Source: an uncultured Ruminococcus sp. (GTDB lineage Bacteria > Bacillota > Clostridia > Oscillospirales > CAG-272). Taken from it: a stretch of 14,201 nucleotides of DNA. Positions 1 through 7,193 of this stretch are shown in pieces. Within the stretch, counting starts at the first letter, position 1. Each line of letters begins with the position of its first letter. The notes under the pieces were generated by a model. The model worked only from the letters and a program-made list of their open reading frames with translations. It made no database searches and had not been told where the DNA came from. A program made the position numbers and the translations under genes. Where the stretch lies: positions 1-14,201 of the forward strand of contig CADAXH010000059.1 in the NCBI GenBank assembly GCA_902791785.1, in the 5' to 3' direction.

Positions 1-1074
1 GAATTTGTGATTCAGAAATTCCAGTGCGGCTTCAACGGATTCCGGACATGCGTTGTAATAGTCTTCGATGAGAGTCATGTCACGGCTCTGTCTTATGTGC
101 TTTCTCATTTTCGCGGGCTGGAAATTGAGCAGACCTGTCCGTATTTCGTCGTCGCTGAGTCCTGACAGTATTCCGCATATGACGGCTGCCAGGGAATCAT
201 AGATGTGATCATATCCGTAACTCAGGATTTTCAGGTCTCTTATCATATCATCGTCGGGAGTGATGACGTCATAAAGAGTTTCATCTGTGCCCATACGGAT
301 ATTTGTGGCAATGAAGTCATTGTTCTTGTTTATGCCGAAGTACAGTTTTCGTATTTTTTTGCTGTCTGCTTCTCTCAGGTATTCATTGTCTCCGTTCAGA
401 AGCAGGACCGAACCGTCCTTCATTCCGTCTATTATTTCCATTTTTGCTTTCAGGATGTTTTCTCTTGTATGGAGATATTCAAGGTGAGAGCACCCTATGT
501 TCGTGATAATTGAAATGTTGGGCTCCGCTATCTTTGACAGTGCGCTTATCTCGCCTAGACTGCTCATGCCCATCTCGAGTACTGCTGCCTTGTATTCGCT
601 TGACAGATTTGTAAGAGTGAGTGGAAGGCCTATATCGCTGTTCAGGTTTCCTTCGGTCTTCATGGTGCTGAAGTGCGAACTAAGGACTGCGTGAGTGTAC
701 TGCTTTGTCGTTGTCTTTCCGACGCTTCCGGTAATTGCCACAGTCATTATCCTGAACATTTTCTTGTATTCTTTTGCAAAATTTCCTATTGCCCTGACGG
801 TATCGTCCACAAGAATCTGGGGCAGGGGACAGCTCTCGTCAATTCTTGACACAACTGCGCAGCTCGCATTGTTGTCCTTTGCCTTGGAAATAAATTCGTT
901 TCCGTCAAAATGTTCGCCCTTTATGGCGACGAAAGCTTCGCCTTTGCCTATGTTTCTGGAGTCTGTGGAGAGACCGAAAACTTTCACTGACGGCGCGCCA
1001 AAATACAGCTTTCCCTGACACATTGAGGCAAAGTCTTCAATTTTTATTCCGTCCTTGTGCATGCCCGTAAACAT
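1..1074 (-). CDS. murF: MurF, UDP-MurNAc-tripeptide:D-Ala-D-Ala ligase (partial; C-terminus outside window)
   Basis: MurF is the cytoplasmic ATP-dependent ligase that adds D-Ala-D-Ala to the UDP-MurNAc-tripeptide and completes the precursor used by MraY. I translated 358 codons from ATG 1074-1072; the frame is open to the left edge. Visible signatures are the Mur ligase P-loop ITGSVGKTTTK (residues about 114-124), a TEGNLNSDIGLPLTL segment, LEMGMSSLGEI, TNIGCSHLEYL followed by ENILKAKMEI, and near the edge the MurF-type DYYNACPES motif (family form DSYNANPDS). MurE would be expected to carry a GTNGKTT-type loop, so MurF is the better call. The start lies 2 nt after the PBP stop, and its SD GGAGAAG (1088-1082) is inside the end of the PBP gene, so the two are translationally coupled. 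The last roughly 90-100 residues are missing. murE does not precede it, unlike many dcw clusters. Confidence 0.95.
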   Translation of the reverse strand, partial: MFTGMHKDGIKIEDFASMCQGKLYFGAPSVKVFGLSTDSRNIGKGEAFVAIKGEHFDGNEFISKAKDNNASCAVVSRIDESCPLPQILVDDTVRAIGNFAKEYKKMFRIMTVAITGSVGKTTTKQYTHAVLSSHFSTMKTEGNLNSDIGLPLTLTNLSSEYKAAVLEMGMSSLGEISALSKIAEPNISIITNIGCSHLEYLHTRENILKAKMEIIDGMKDGSVLLLNGDNEYLREADSKKIRKLYFGINKNNDFIATNIRMGTDETLYDVITPDDDMIRDLKILSYGYDHIYDSLAAVICGILSGLSDDEIRTGLLNFQPAKMRKHIRQSRDMTLIEDYYNACPESVEAALEFLNHKF

Positions 1075-1076
1075 TA

Positions 1077-3299
1077 TTATTCTTCTCCGAGTGTTATAGT
1101 GATTATTGTTCCTTCCGGAACAGATGAGCCGGGTTCGGACGACTGATTCAAAATGATGTTTGAAGCCGCCGAACCGTTTATGTATATATTAAGATTCAGT
1201 TTTTTCAGTTGTTTTTCTGCTTCTGCCGCGGTCAGTCCTCTGAGATCGGGAACTGTGCGGTAAACGGCTTCAGTGTTTTCTGAAGTGTAAAGCACAATCA
1301 CTCCGTCCGTGCTGAACATGGAACTTCCTGACGCAGGGAACTGTGAAGTGACATTTGTGCCTGTTCCGTATATTACGTATTTGAATCCCGAGTTTTCAAT
1401 GCTGTTGACGGCACTGCTTACGGAATAACCTTTGTAATTCCTGACGGATTTCTGCATTGCCTTTATTTCGCTTGCGGAATAATTGGCTTCGACGCCCATG
1501 TAGGGAAGAATTTCTTCCAGTATTTTTGAAACATAAGGCGCTGCTACGGTATTTCCGTAAAGTGAACCTTTTGTGGGTGAGTCAACTATGAAAAGTACGA
1601 TGACTTCGGGATTGTAGTATGGAGCATATGCCACACAAGAACATACAACATATCTGCCGTCAGTCCCTTTTTCAGCAGTTCCTGTCTTGGCGGCCACTTC
1701 GTAGCCTGTCACTCGTGCGTTGTTTGAGCCTCCTGACGGAGATGCTACGCCTTCTGCAAGTATCTCGCTAATGGTTTTGCATGTCTCGGTACTGAAAGAC
1801 TGGTGCTTTATTGTGGGTTCAAATGATTCGACCACGTTTCCGTTTTCGTCGCGGATTTCCTTGACCACGTGGGGAGTCATCAGGTATCCTCCGTTGGATA
1901 TGGACGCAAGCGCGCAGATCTGTTGCATTGCGGTGACATTGAATCTCTGACCGAACGAATAAACCGCCAGGTCAACCGGCCCCATGTTTTCAGGAGCAAT
2001 ATATATCGATCCCGTTTCGCCGGGAAGATCTATTCCTGTTTTTGAATCAAGTCCGAGGTTTTTGAAATATTTTCCGAATCTGTCCGCCTCTATCATCTTT
2101 GCCAGCATCATCATTGTCGGGTTGCATGACTGCTCAAGACCTTCGGCTAGAGTAACGACGCCGTGACCGTTTTTGTTGTTGCAGCTGATTCTCACGCCGC
2201 TTACGACGTGATAGCCCGGACAGTAATATGTGTCAGTAAGAGCAGATAGTTTTTCTTCAAGCGTCATGCAGACGGTGAAGATTTTTGCTGTGGAACCGGG
2301 CTCGTATGTTTCGGATATGGTTTTGTTGTTCCACATCTCGAGTACCATTGCAGAAAGTGCTTTCTTGTATTCTTCAGAGTCCTCACCGAACTCGCTTGCC
2401 GCCTCTTCAATTCTTTTGTCGTAATATGAGGGAAGCACTGAAGGATTGTTCAGGTCGAACGACGGATAAACCGACATTCCGAGCACTTCAAAGTTTTTCG
2501 GATTCATCACAATGCATTCCGCCCTTGAAATGCACTCGAATCTCTCGGCGCACTCCTTAAGATATTTTTCGATTGTTTCCTGGATTCTGTAGTCTATTGT
2601 AGAGACAATTGTATGTCCTTTTTCAGCATCTATATATGTCGAGTATCTGTACGGGACATTTCCTCCCGATACCGTGTGAACGCCTACTATCTTGCCGGGA
2701 GTTCCCGTCAGGTCTGAGTCATAGTACAGTTCAATTCCGTAACGTCCTCCGTCTGTTCCGCAGAAGCCTATAAGGTGGCTTGCAAGGGAAGAGTAAGGAT
2801 AGACTCTTGCAAATGTCTCTTCAAAATATATGACTCTTTCAAGTTCCTTGTCTTTTACAATGGTTTTCAGTTTTTCCGCTGTTTCTTCGTCGACGTTGCG
2901 CTTTATGGTTCTGTCGTAGTAGTCAGTCAGAAGGGACTGCTGGTACACTGTGTCATAGTCAACTTCAAGTGTTTCCGACAGTGTGGTGCAGATGAGCTTT
3001 CTCTGATCTTCGTCGGAAATGTCGTGAGGAGAAATGAATATCCTGTAGGAAGCCGTGTTTGTCGCCAGAATGACGCCGTTCCTGTCTGTGATGTTTCCGC
3101 GCTCAGCTGTTATTGTGTCCTGGTATATCACCTGAGCCAGCTCTTTTGCCCTGTATTCCTTGTAATCAAAAAGCATGAGTTTTACAAGGCGCGCAATCAA
3201 CAGTACTACACAGAATGTGCAGACTGCAAAAAGTATGAATGCTCTTTTTCTCGAACCTGCGCCTTTGGGCGTCAGGCTTTTTGCCTTTTCTTCGCTCAT
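1077..3299 (-). CDS. ftsI: Septal class B penicillin-binding protein with two C-terminal PASTA domains (FtsI/PbpB/SpoVD type)
   Basis: This is a 740-residue peptidoglycan DD-transpeptidase that cross-links septal (or, in SpoVD-like members, spore cortex) peptidoglycan on the outer face of the membrane. The sequence shows a short basic N-terminus, one membrane anchor (about residues 18-44), a PBP dimerisation-type region (about 55-215) and a transpeptidase domain. The three catalytic motifs are intact: STAK with nucleophile Ser336 and Lys339, SCN at 391-393 and KTG at 538-540. Two PASTA-like repeats follow (about 620-673 and 680-740). An in-frame TTG lies four codons upstream at 3311-3309, but it is in the U-tract of a hairpin. 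I chose ATG 3299-3297, which has GAGGA five nt upstream. Position between the FtsL-like gene and murF supports a division role. The sequence does not tell vegetative FtsI/PBP2B from sporulation-specific SpoVD. Confidence 0.93.
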   Translation of the reverse strand: MSEEKAKSLTPKGAGSRKRAFILFAVCTFCVVLLIARLVKLMLFDYKEYRAKELAQVIYQDTITAERGNITDRNGVILATNTASYRIFISPHDISDEDQRKLICTTLSETLEVDYDTVYQQSLLTDYYDRTIKRNVDEETAEKLKTIVKDKELERVIYFEETFARVYPYSSLASHLIGFCGTDGGRYGIELYYDSDLTGTPGKIVGVHTVSGGNVPYRYSTYIDAEKGHTIVSTIDYRIQETIEKYLKECAERFECISRAECIVMNPKNFEVLGMSVYPSFDLNNPSVLPSYYDKRIEEAASEFGEDSEEYKKALSAMVLEMWNNKTISETYEPGSTAKIFTVCMTLEEKLSALTDTYYCPGYHVVSGVRISCNNKNGHGVVTLAEGLEQSCNPTMMMLAKMIEADRFGKYFKNLGLDSKTGIDLPGETGSIYIAPENMGPVDLAVYSFGQRFNVTAMQQICALASISNGGYLMTPHVVKEIRDENGNVVESFEPTIKHQSFSTETCKTISEILAEGVASPSGGSNNARVTGYEVAAKTGTAEKGTDGRYVVCSCVAYAPYYNPEVIVLFIVDSPTKGSLYGNTVAAPYVSKILEEILPYMGVEANYSASEIKAMQKSVRNYKGYSVSSAVNSIENSGFKYVIYGTGTNVTSQFPASGSSMFSTDGVIVLYTSENTEAVYRTVPDLRGLTAAEAEKQLKKLNLNIYINGSAASNIILNQSSEPGSSVPEGTIITITLGEE

Positions 3300-3309
3300 G
3301 TTTTTCCTC

Positions 3310-3338
3310 AAAAAATGGCAAGAGGAACACTCTTGCCA
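3310..3338 (-). terminator. Terminator-like hairpin between ftsL and the PBP gene
   Basis: On the minus strand a perfect 9-bp stem, TGGCAAGAG (3338-3330) and CTCTTGCCA (3324-3316), encloses a 5-nt loop and is followed at once by six T residues (3315-3310). That is a complete intrinsic terminator shape. It is unusual because it lies inside the dcw operon, and the last T is followed directly by the GAGGA ribosome-binding site of the PBP gene. It could be a leaky terminator, an attenuator or an mRNA 3'-end/processing site that lowers PBP and murF expression relative to mraZ-rsmH-ftsL. The structure is seen in the sequence; its function is inferred. Confidence 0.75.
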
Positions 3339-3366
3339 AATTCACGTATTTTTCTGCAGATGATTG

Positions 3367-3765
3367 TCACTCACCTTTTTCCAAGTATACTTTTGAATTG
3401 GCTCCGTTTCCCAGCCCCAGCGCACCTGATTTTTCTTCGATGATCTTCCGGGTATACTTACTGTTGACTTGTCCTTCCAGTTTGGCTCTCTCTTTGTCCA
3501 TGCTAGAAATGGAAATCTGCAGATTCTGTACTTCAGTGGACAACTGAGAAACTTTTATGAATGACATTATTATTATGGTCAAGAGGACAGCTATAAGTGC
3601 GATTGTTATTATCTCGACTATCGGAAAACTCCGCTTGCTGTCTTCTTTTATTGTCTTGTATCGGGTTCCGCCTCCACCAATGACGGAAAGGGAGGAGAGA
3701 GAAAACACTTTTTTGGAGGTTTTTTGTTTGGAGTATTTGGGAGAGTAATCTTTATTATGGCGCAT
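3367..3765 (-). CDS. ftsL: FtsL-like divisome protein (single-pass membrane protein with coiled coil)
   Basis: This is a 132-residue bitopic protein. A basic, Ser/Lys-rich cytoplasmic tail with a GGGG run (about residues 30-33) is followed by one hydrophobic segment (about 47-70). After that comes a heptad-like stretch (about 71-105) typical of the FtsL/DivIC coiled coil, then a short extracellular tail. FtsL works with FtsB/DivIC to recruit and activate the septal PBP and FtsW. FtsL is poorly conserved, so the name rests on size, topology and location between rsmH and the PBP gene. An upstream ATG at 3777 is possible but has only a weak AAAGGG signal. ATG 3765-3763 has GGAGG five nt upstream and is preferred. 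The gene ends 28 nt before a terminator-like hairpin. Confidence 0.8.
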   Translation of the reverse strand: MRHNKDYSPKYSKQKTSKKVFSLSSLSVIGGGGTRYKTIKEDSKRSFPIVEIITIALIAVLLTIIIMSFIKVSQLSTEVQNLQISISSMDKERAKLEGQVNSKYTRKIIEEKSGALGLGNGANSKVYLEKGE

Positions 3766-3807
3766 TTTCCCCTCCATGTCCCTTTCTCGTCTAAGATGTT
3801 TGCGGTT

Positions 3808-4743
3808 TTATATTTTTTCGGCCGCGCGCATCTTGGCGCTGTGCGACCTTCTGTTTATAAGCAGTTCCTGCGGTGAAGGAGCCAGAGGCTTCTTGTTCAC
3901 CAGTGTGATTTGCGGTTTCTTTCCGCAGACACATACAGGGAATGAAGGAGGACATGTGCATCCTTTTTCAAGCCTTGCGAATATCTGCTTTACCGCACGG
4001 TCTTCAAGTGAATGGAATGTGAGAACTACAATTCTTCCGCCTGTGTCGAGGGAATCGATTGCAGCTTCAAGTGAAGGTGCAATCACATTGAGTTCTCCGT
4101 TCACTTCAATTCTTATTGCCTGGAATGTTCTCTTGGCAGGGTGGTGTCCTTCATACAGGTCGCGCTTCTTTGCAACGCTCTTAACTATGTCCGAGAGCTC
4201 GAAAGTCGTTTTGATCGGAGATATGTTTCTTCTCTCGACTATTTCGTGAGCTATTCTGTATGAATTGTTTTCCTCGCCGTATTCAAAGAGAATTCTTCTC
4301 AGTTCTTCTTCTGAATAACTGTTTACGACATCATAAGCTGTAAGCCCATTCGATCTGTCCATTCTCATGTCAAGCGGAGCGTCGCTGTTGTATGAAAAAC
4401 CTCTTTCGGAATTATCCAGCTGGTATGAAGATACTCCGAGATCGTAAAGAACACCGTTTGTCTTTTCGATTCCGAGTTCTTCCAGAATGCTTTTCAGTTC
4501 TGAAAAGTTGGAGTGAACAAACTCTATTTTATCTGAGTACGGTTTCAGTCTTTCTTTGGCTGCGCTCAGCGCATCTTCGTCCTGATCGATGGCTATGAGA
4601 CGTCCGGTTGTCAGCCTTTTGACTATTTCTTCAGAATGGCCGCCGCCACCGAGTGTGCAGTCGACGTAAATCCCTTCGGGCTTTATATTGAGTGCTTCTA
4701 TGCACTCGTTAAGCATTACTGAGTAGTGCTTGAATTCGCTCAT
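3808..4743 (-). CDS. rsmH: RsmH, 16S rRNA (cytosine(1402)-N(4))-methyltransferase
   Basis: RsmH (MraW) is a SAM-dependent enzyme that N4-methylates C1402 in the decoding centre of 16S rRNA. The 311-residue length is normal for the family. The sequence shows the N-terminal HYSVML segment, the SAM-binding DCTLGGGGHSEEI (residues 28-40), AIDQDEDAL, the YDLGVSSYQLD and ERGFSY blocks, PLDMRMD, and the C-terminal LTFHSLEDRAVK motif. A C-terminal CTCPPSFPVCVCGKK stretch holds the Cys cluster common in Bacillota members. The start overlaps the mraZ stop by 4 nt (ATGA), giving direct translational coupling; SD-like GGAAGAA lies upstream within mraZ. This is the usual second gene of the dcw cluster. 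Confidence 0.97.
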   Translation of the reverse strand: MSEFKHYSVMLNECIEALNIKPEGIYVDCTLGGGGHSEEIVKRLTTGRLIAIDQDEDALSAAKERLKPYSDKIEFVHSNFSELKSILEELGIEKTNGVLYDLGVSSYQLDNSERGFSYNSDAPLDMRMDRSNGLTAYDVVNSYSEEELRRILFEYGEENNSYRIAHEIVERRNISPIKTTFELSDIVKSVAKKRDLYEGHHPAKRTFQAIRIEVNGELNVIAPSLEAAIDSLDTGGRIVVLTFHSLEDRAVKQIFARLEKGCTCPPSFPVCVCGKKPQITLVNKKPLAPSPQELLINRRSHSAKMRAAEKI

Positions 4744-5165
4744 AGTTTTTCTTCCAGTTTCAGCATGATGTCTTCTATCTCTGATGCGTCTTCAGACTGC
4801 TTTTCAGCATCCCAGTTTTCAGAAGCCCATATCTCTATGTATTTTCCTACGCCGAGAACGGAAACAGTCTTTCCGATTTCTGCGTATTCTCTCTGCTCAT
4901 TCGTCAGCAGGACACGTCCCTGAGAATCGAGTTCTGCCTTGCATGCTGCGGAATAAATGAATCTTCTTACTTTTCTGGCCTGAACCTGTGGAAATTCCTC
5001 TATTCTTGCAGTGTATTTTTCCCACTCTGAAAGGGGATATACACATAAGCACTTGTCTATTCCGCGTGTGACAATAAATTCTTTGCCAAGTTCATCCCTG
5101 AATTTGGCAGGCATGAATACACGCCCTTTTGGATCGGTAGCGTGTGAAAATTCACCCAGAAACAT
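4740..5165 (-). CDS. mraZ: MraZ, AbrB-fold transcriptional regulator of the division cluster
   Basis: This is a 141-residue DNA-binding protein that controls its own dcw operon. It has two SpoVT/AbrB-type half-domains, each with the DxxGR signature: DPKGR at 11-15 and DSQGR at 80-84. It starts with the family-typical MFLGEFSHATDPKGR. The frame stays open 20 codons further upstream, but ATG 5165-5163 is clearly correct: it gives the canonical N-terminus and has a complete AAGGAGGTGA SD four nt upstream. Just ahead lie a consensus-like promoter and three AAGTGG boxes at 10-bp period that resemble known MraZ operators, so autoregulation is likely. The gene overlaps rsmH by 4 nt. Confidence 0.96.
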   Translation of the reverse strand: MFLGEFSHATDPKGRVFMPAKFRDELGKEFIVTRGIDKCLCVYPLSEWEKYTARIEEFPQVQARKVRRFIYSAACKAELDSQGRVLLTNEQREYAEIGKTVSVLGVGKYIEIWASENWDAEKQSEDASEIEDIMLKLEEKL

Positions 5166-5169
5166 ATTG

Positions 5170-5179
5170 TCACCTCCTT
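5170..5179 (-). promoter_or_regulatory. Perfect Shine-Dalgarno site that fixes the mraZ start
   Basis: AAGGAGGTGA is fully complementary to the 3' end of 16S rRNA and ends four nt before ATG 5165. It is the strongest ribosome-binding site in the window. It excludes the longer upstream reading frame as the natural start. Confidence 0.9.
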
Positions 5180-5182
5180 GCC

Positions 5183-5212
5183 TGTGGAAAACTCTGTGGA
5201 AATTGTGGAAAA
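5183..5212 (-). repeat. Three TTTTCCACA-type repeats (DnaA-box-like) in the mraZ leader
   Basis: On the minus strand TTTTCCACA (5212-5204), ATTTCCACA (5203-5195) and TTTTCCACA (5191-5183) lie between the MraZ boxes and the SD. The first two abut and the third follows after 3 nt. Two of the three fit the relaxed DnaA-box consensus TTWTNCACA. Read on the plus strand each contains GTGGAAA, sharing the GTGG core with the AAGTGG boxes next door but in the opposite sense. They could bind DnaA, bind MraZ in inverted orientation, or act in the RNA leader. Confidence 0.6.
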
Positions 5213-5215
5213 TCC

Positions 5216-5241
5216 CCACTTTCAACCACTTTGCACCACTT
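5216..5241 (-). promoter_or_regulatory. Putative MraZ operator: three AAGTGG boxes with 10-bp period
   Basis: AAGTGG occurs on the minus strand at 5241-5236, 5231-5226 and 5221-5216, spaced exactly one helical turn apart. Known MraZ operators are tandem GTGG/TGGG-containing boxes at about 10-bp period just upstream of mraZ (E. coli TGGGN with 5-nt spacers; Mollicutes AAAGTG-type boxes). Here the boxes begin about 9 nt downstream of the -10 element, overlapping the start of the transcript. That would suit repression by an oligomeric MraZ ring. Binding is inferred. Confidence 0.8.
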
Positions 5242-5249
5242 GTGTGATA

Positions 5250-5278
5250 ATTATATAATACTTTTAAAGAAATAGCAA
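5250..5278 (-). promoter_or_regulatory. Sigma-A type promoter of the mraZ-led dcw operon
   Basis: A -35 of TTGCTA (5278-5273) is separated by exactly 17 nt from a perfect -10 TATAAT (5255-5250). The predicted transcription start is near 5243, at the upstream edge of the AAGTGG boxes. The coaD terminator lies just upstream, so the division cluster starts a new transcription unit here. Confidence 0.85.
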
Positions 5279-5357
5279 TAGAGAAAACGAAAGAAAATGA
5301 CGCATGTTAAAATTCTTTTTCGTGTGCCTTATGCCTCTTCTTTCATGTGAGAAGGAC

Positions 5358-5392
5358 AAAAGAAAAGGACCGTCCGTTCTGAACAGTCCTTT
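5358..5392 (-). terminator. Rho-independent terminator after coaD
   Basis: On the minus strand arms AAAGGACTGTTC (5392-5381) and GGACGGTCCTTT (5375-5364) form a 12-bp stem with two G-U wobbles around a 5-nt loop. It is followed by a U-rich TCTTTT tail. It begins 7 nt after the coaD stop and separates the uvrC-rsmD-coaD unit from the mraZ promoter. Confidence 0.85.
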
Positions 5393-5399
5393 GTGTATT

Positions 5400-5870
5400 C
5401 TATTGAGGCAGGAGTTCGTACACTCCGTCGGGCAGAAGATGCCTGAATTCCTGTCCGCTCTTTATTTTTTCCCTTACCAAAGTTGAGCTTATATCTTTGT
5501 ATTCATCTTCGGATTTTATAAACTCAGTTTCAACTCCGCCCCTGTAATAGTTGTACAGCGCCTGAAGCTTTTCATATTCAAGATCCTTTTCGTCCCGGTA
5601 TCCCTTTACTATCAGGTCTATATCCGAGTGGTGGACGAAATCTGCAAGCAGTCCTTTTCCGTTTACCACCTTTACGTTTTTCATATCTTTAACCGCAGTC
5701 TGAACAGCTTTTATTCTTGTCTTTTTGTCAAACATCGGCGTTTTTTCCATGTTGTCAAAAACGCCTATTATGACTTCCGAATATGTTTCGCTGAGTTTTT
5801 TGAACAGAGACAGGTGACCTGTTGTCACGGGATCAAAAACACCTGCGGTCAGTACTTTTTTGTCAATCAT
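5400..5870 (-). CDS. coaD: CoaD, pantetheine-phosphate adenylyltransferase
   Basis: CoaD (PPAT) transfers AMP from ATP to 4'-phosphopantetheine, the penultimate step of coenzyme A synthesis, in the cytoplasm. The 156-residue length is normal. The nucleotidyltransferase signature GVFDPVTTGHL (residues 10-20) holds the TxGH ATP-binding histidine. IDLIVKGYRDEKDLEYE (84-100) contains the conserved KGxRxxxD segment, and ISSTLVRE (127-134) is the second nucleotide-binding motif (SST-VR). The first motif has Val where many family members have Ser (GSFDP), a mild substitution. The start overlaps the end of rsmD by 8 nt, with a GAAGG-like SD inside rsmD. The rsmD-coaD pair is a common conserved neighbourhood. 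A terminator follows directly. Confidence 0.96.
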   Translation of the reverse strand: MIDKKVLTAGVFDPVTTGHLSLFKKLSETYSEVIIGVFDNMEKTPMFDKKTRIKAVQTAVKDMKNVKVVNGKGLLADFVHHSDIDLIVKGYRDEKDLEYEKLQALYNYYRGGVETEFIKSEDEYKDISSTLVREKIKSGQEFRHLLPDGVYELLPQ

Positions 5871-6435
5871 TTTTAGCCTTCTTTTTTAAGTAGAAAATGT
5901 GAAGTCTTCCGTATGATGCCTCTTTGATGAGGTCATAGTAATCAAGAATCTGCGGTTCTCTCACGGTAAGACCGGCAAATCCGTCTTCGCATACTATAAT
6001 CCCGGTATCAGAGAGAATGTCGCATTTTGCAATTGTCTTCAGGGTTGAAGGTATTATTTTCTTTTCATAGGGCGGATCTACGAATATAAGGTCAAACTTT
6101 GTTTTTCCCGCAACGCTTTTGACATATCTCATCGCATCCATGAATCTGACTTCGGCACGATCGGACAGTTTGGTCTTTTCGCAGTTGCGTCTGACCACTT
6201 CTATGGCTTCTTTTGACGAATCCGTGAATACGCAGTGCTTTGCGCCCCTGGACAGAGTCTCAAGCCCCATCTGGCCTGAACCGGCAAACAGATCGAGTAC
6301 GTTTCTTCCTTCAATGTCAGAAGAGATTGTATTGAATATAGCTTCTTTTGCAAATTCCGTAGTCGGCCTTGTGGTGTCACCGGGGAGAGTGAACAGCTTT
6401 GTTCCCCGTGCCGTTCCGGTAATGATTCGCATCAT
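5863..6435 (-). CDS. rsmD: RsmD, 16S rRNA (guanine(966)-N(2))-methyltransferase
   Basis: RsmD uses SAM to N2-methylate G966 in helix 31 of 16S rRNA during small-subunit assembly. The 190-residue protein begins MMRIITGTARGTKL, the typical RsmD start. It shows TRPTTEFAKEAIFN, the SAM-binding DLFAGSGQMGLETLSRGA (residues 48-65) and the catalytic DPPY motif (120-123) of N2-guanine methyltransferases. It starts with ATGATG overlapping the TGA stop of the uvrC 3' fragment by 4 nt, so it is translated from the same message. Met1 and Met2 are both possible starts. It overlaps coaD at its 3' end by 8 nt. Confidence 0.96.
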   Translation of the reverse strand: MMRIITGTARGTKLFTLPGDTTRPTTEFAKEAIFNTISSDIEGRNVLDLFAGSGQMGLETLSRGAKHCVFTDSSKEAIEVVRRNCEKTKLSDRAEVRFMDAMRYVKSVAGKTKFDLIFVDPPYEKKIIPSTLKTIAKCDILSDTGIIVCEDGFAGLTVREPQILDYYDLIKEASYGRLHIFYLKKKAKND

Positions 6436-7193
6436 CTGGTTTTTCCTTTCTTTGCGGCAAAATATTCAACAATTGCTTTTGCCGTTTCTTCATTGATTCC
6501 TTTTATTTTCATCAGGTCTTCTTCACCGGCATTTTTGACTCCTGCCAGTCCTCCGAATTCGTGAAGGATGCTTCTGGCTTTTGCCGGACCTATTCCTTTT
6601 ATGTTTTCAAGTACGGAAGTCTTTTCCGTTTTTCTCTTTGCTCTCGACATGCTTCCGACAGTGTACCTGTGCACCTCTTCCTGAATCCTGTATATGAGGG
6701 CGAACACGTCGCGCTCAGACAGTATGTCTATTTCTCCGTCTTCGGATACGAGTGCTCTTGTCCTGTGCTTGTCGTCTTTTACCATGCCCAGAAGAGGAAT
6801 GGAACAGTTTTCTTCCGCAAACAGTTCGGATATGGTGCTCAGGTGCCCTCTGCCTCCGTCGAGAAGAATGAGGTCTGGCATTACAGAAGTGCCGTCTGCA
6901 AGATGAGCCAGATGTCTTTTCAATGCTTCCCGCATTGATGCGTAGTCGTCCTGAACTTCCACGTTCTTCATTCTGAACAGCCTGTAGTCGGATTTTGAAG
7001 GTTTTCCGTTGACGAATACAACCATGCCTGCAACGATGTTTTCGTTGCCTATGTTGGATATATCGAATGCTTCTATTCGTTCGGGCAGCACTTCAAGGCC
7101 TGCAATTTTGGCAAGTCTGTACAGAGTGTTTTCGTTTCGGGAAGTGCTGGATTTATACTCCCTGCATTTCTGCTCAGCATTCTCTTCAGCCAT
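6432..7193 (-). CDS. uvrC: UvrC C-terminal fragment: RNase H-like 5'-incision nuclease plus HhH (frame-split uvrC)
   Basis: This 253-residue frame holds the second half of UvrC, the nucleotide-excision repair nuclease. It has the RNase H-like endonuclease core with the expected catalytic residues Asp44 (AFDISNI), Asp112 (LLDGGRGHL) and His175 (EEVHRYTV). A tandem helix-hairpin-helix DNA-binding domain follows at about 195-245 (IKGIGPAKARSIL, IKGINEETAKAIV). In intact UvrC its first residues MAEENAEQK follow IPSRGDKAKLVR without a break. Here a 7-bp tandem duplication shifts the frame. The ATG at 7193 overlaps the upstream fragment's TGA by 8 nt, so coupled re-initiation is conceivable, but no SD precedes it. 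Reasonable readings are a pseudogene half, a separately made domain, or half of a gene that reverts by slippage. Identity is certain; expression is not. Confidence 0.9.
   Translation of the reverse strand: MAEENAEQKCREYKSSTSRNENTLYRLAKIAGLEVLPERIEAFDISNIGNENIVAGMVVFVNGKPSKSDYRLFRMKNVEVQDDYASMREALKRHLAHLADGTSVMPDLILLDGGRGHLSTISELFAEENCSIPLLGMVKDDKHRTRALVSEDGEIDILSERDVFALIYRIQEEVHRYTVGSMSRAKRKTEKTSVLENIKGIGPAKARSILHEFGGLAGVKNAGEEDLMKIKGINEETAKAIVEYFAAKKGKTR

Noticed and set aside
1..1018. Several plus-strand frames in the first kilobase that might fill an apparent gene gap
   Set aside because: The minus strand carries an uninterrupted, well-conserved murF over this whole stretch that simply leaves the window.
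2775..3443. 222-codon plus-strand open frame opposite the PBP and ftsL genes
   Set aside because: It lies antisense to two well-supported genes, is Cys/Val/Phe-rich without family features, and has no ribosome-binding site. It is a shadow of the coding strand.
3776..4249. 157-codon plus-strand open frame opposite rsmH
   Set aside because: It is fully antisense to a clearly conserved rsmH and has no recognisable motif.
5166..5225. Upstream extension of mraZ by 20 residues
   Set aside because: The extension translates the operator and SD region. The canonical MFLGEF start has a perfect SD directly before it.
5183..5241. Short repeats as a CRISPR array or replication origin
   Set aside because: The repeat units are only 6-9 bp without spacers. 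No dnaA, dnaN or AT-rich unwinding region accompanies them. A promoter-linked regulatory array explains them better.
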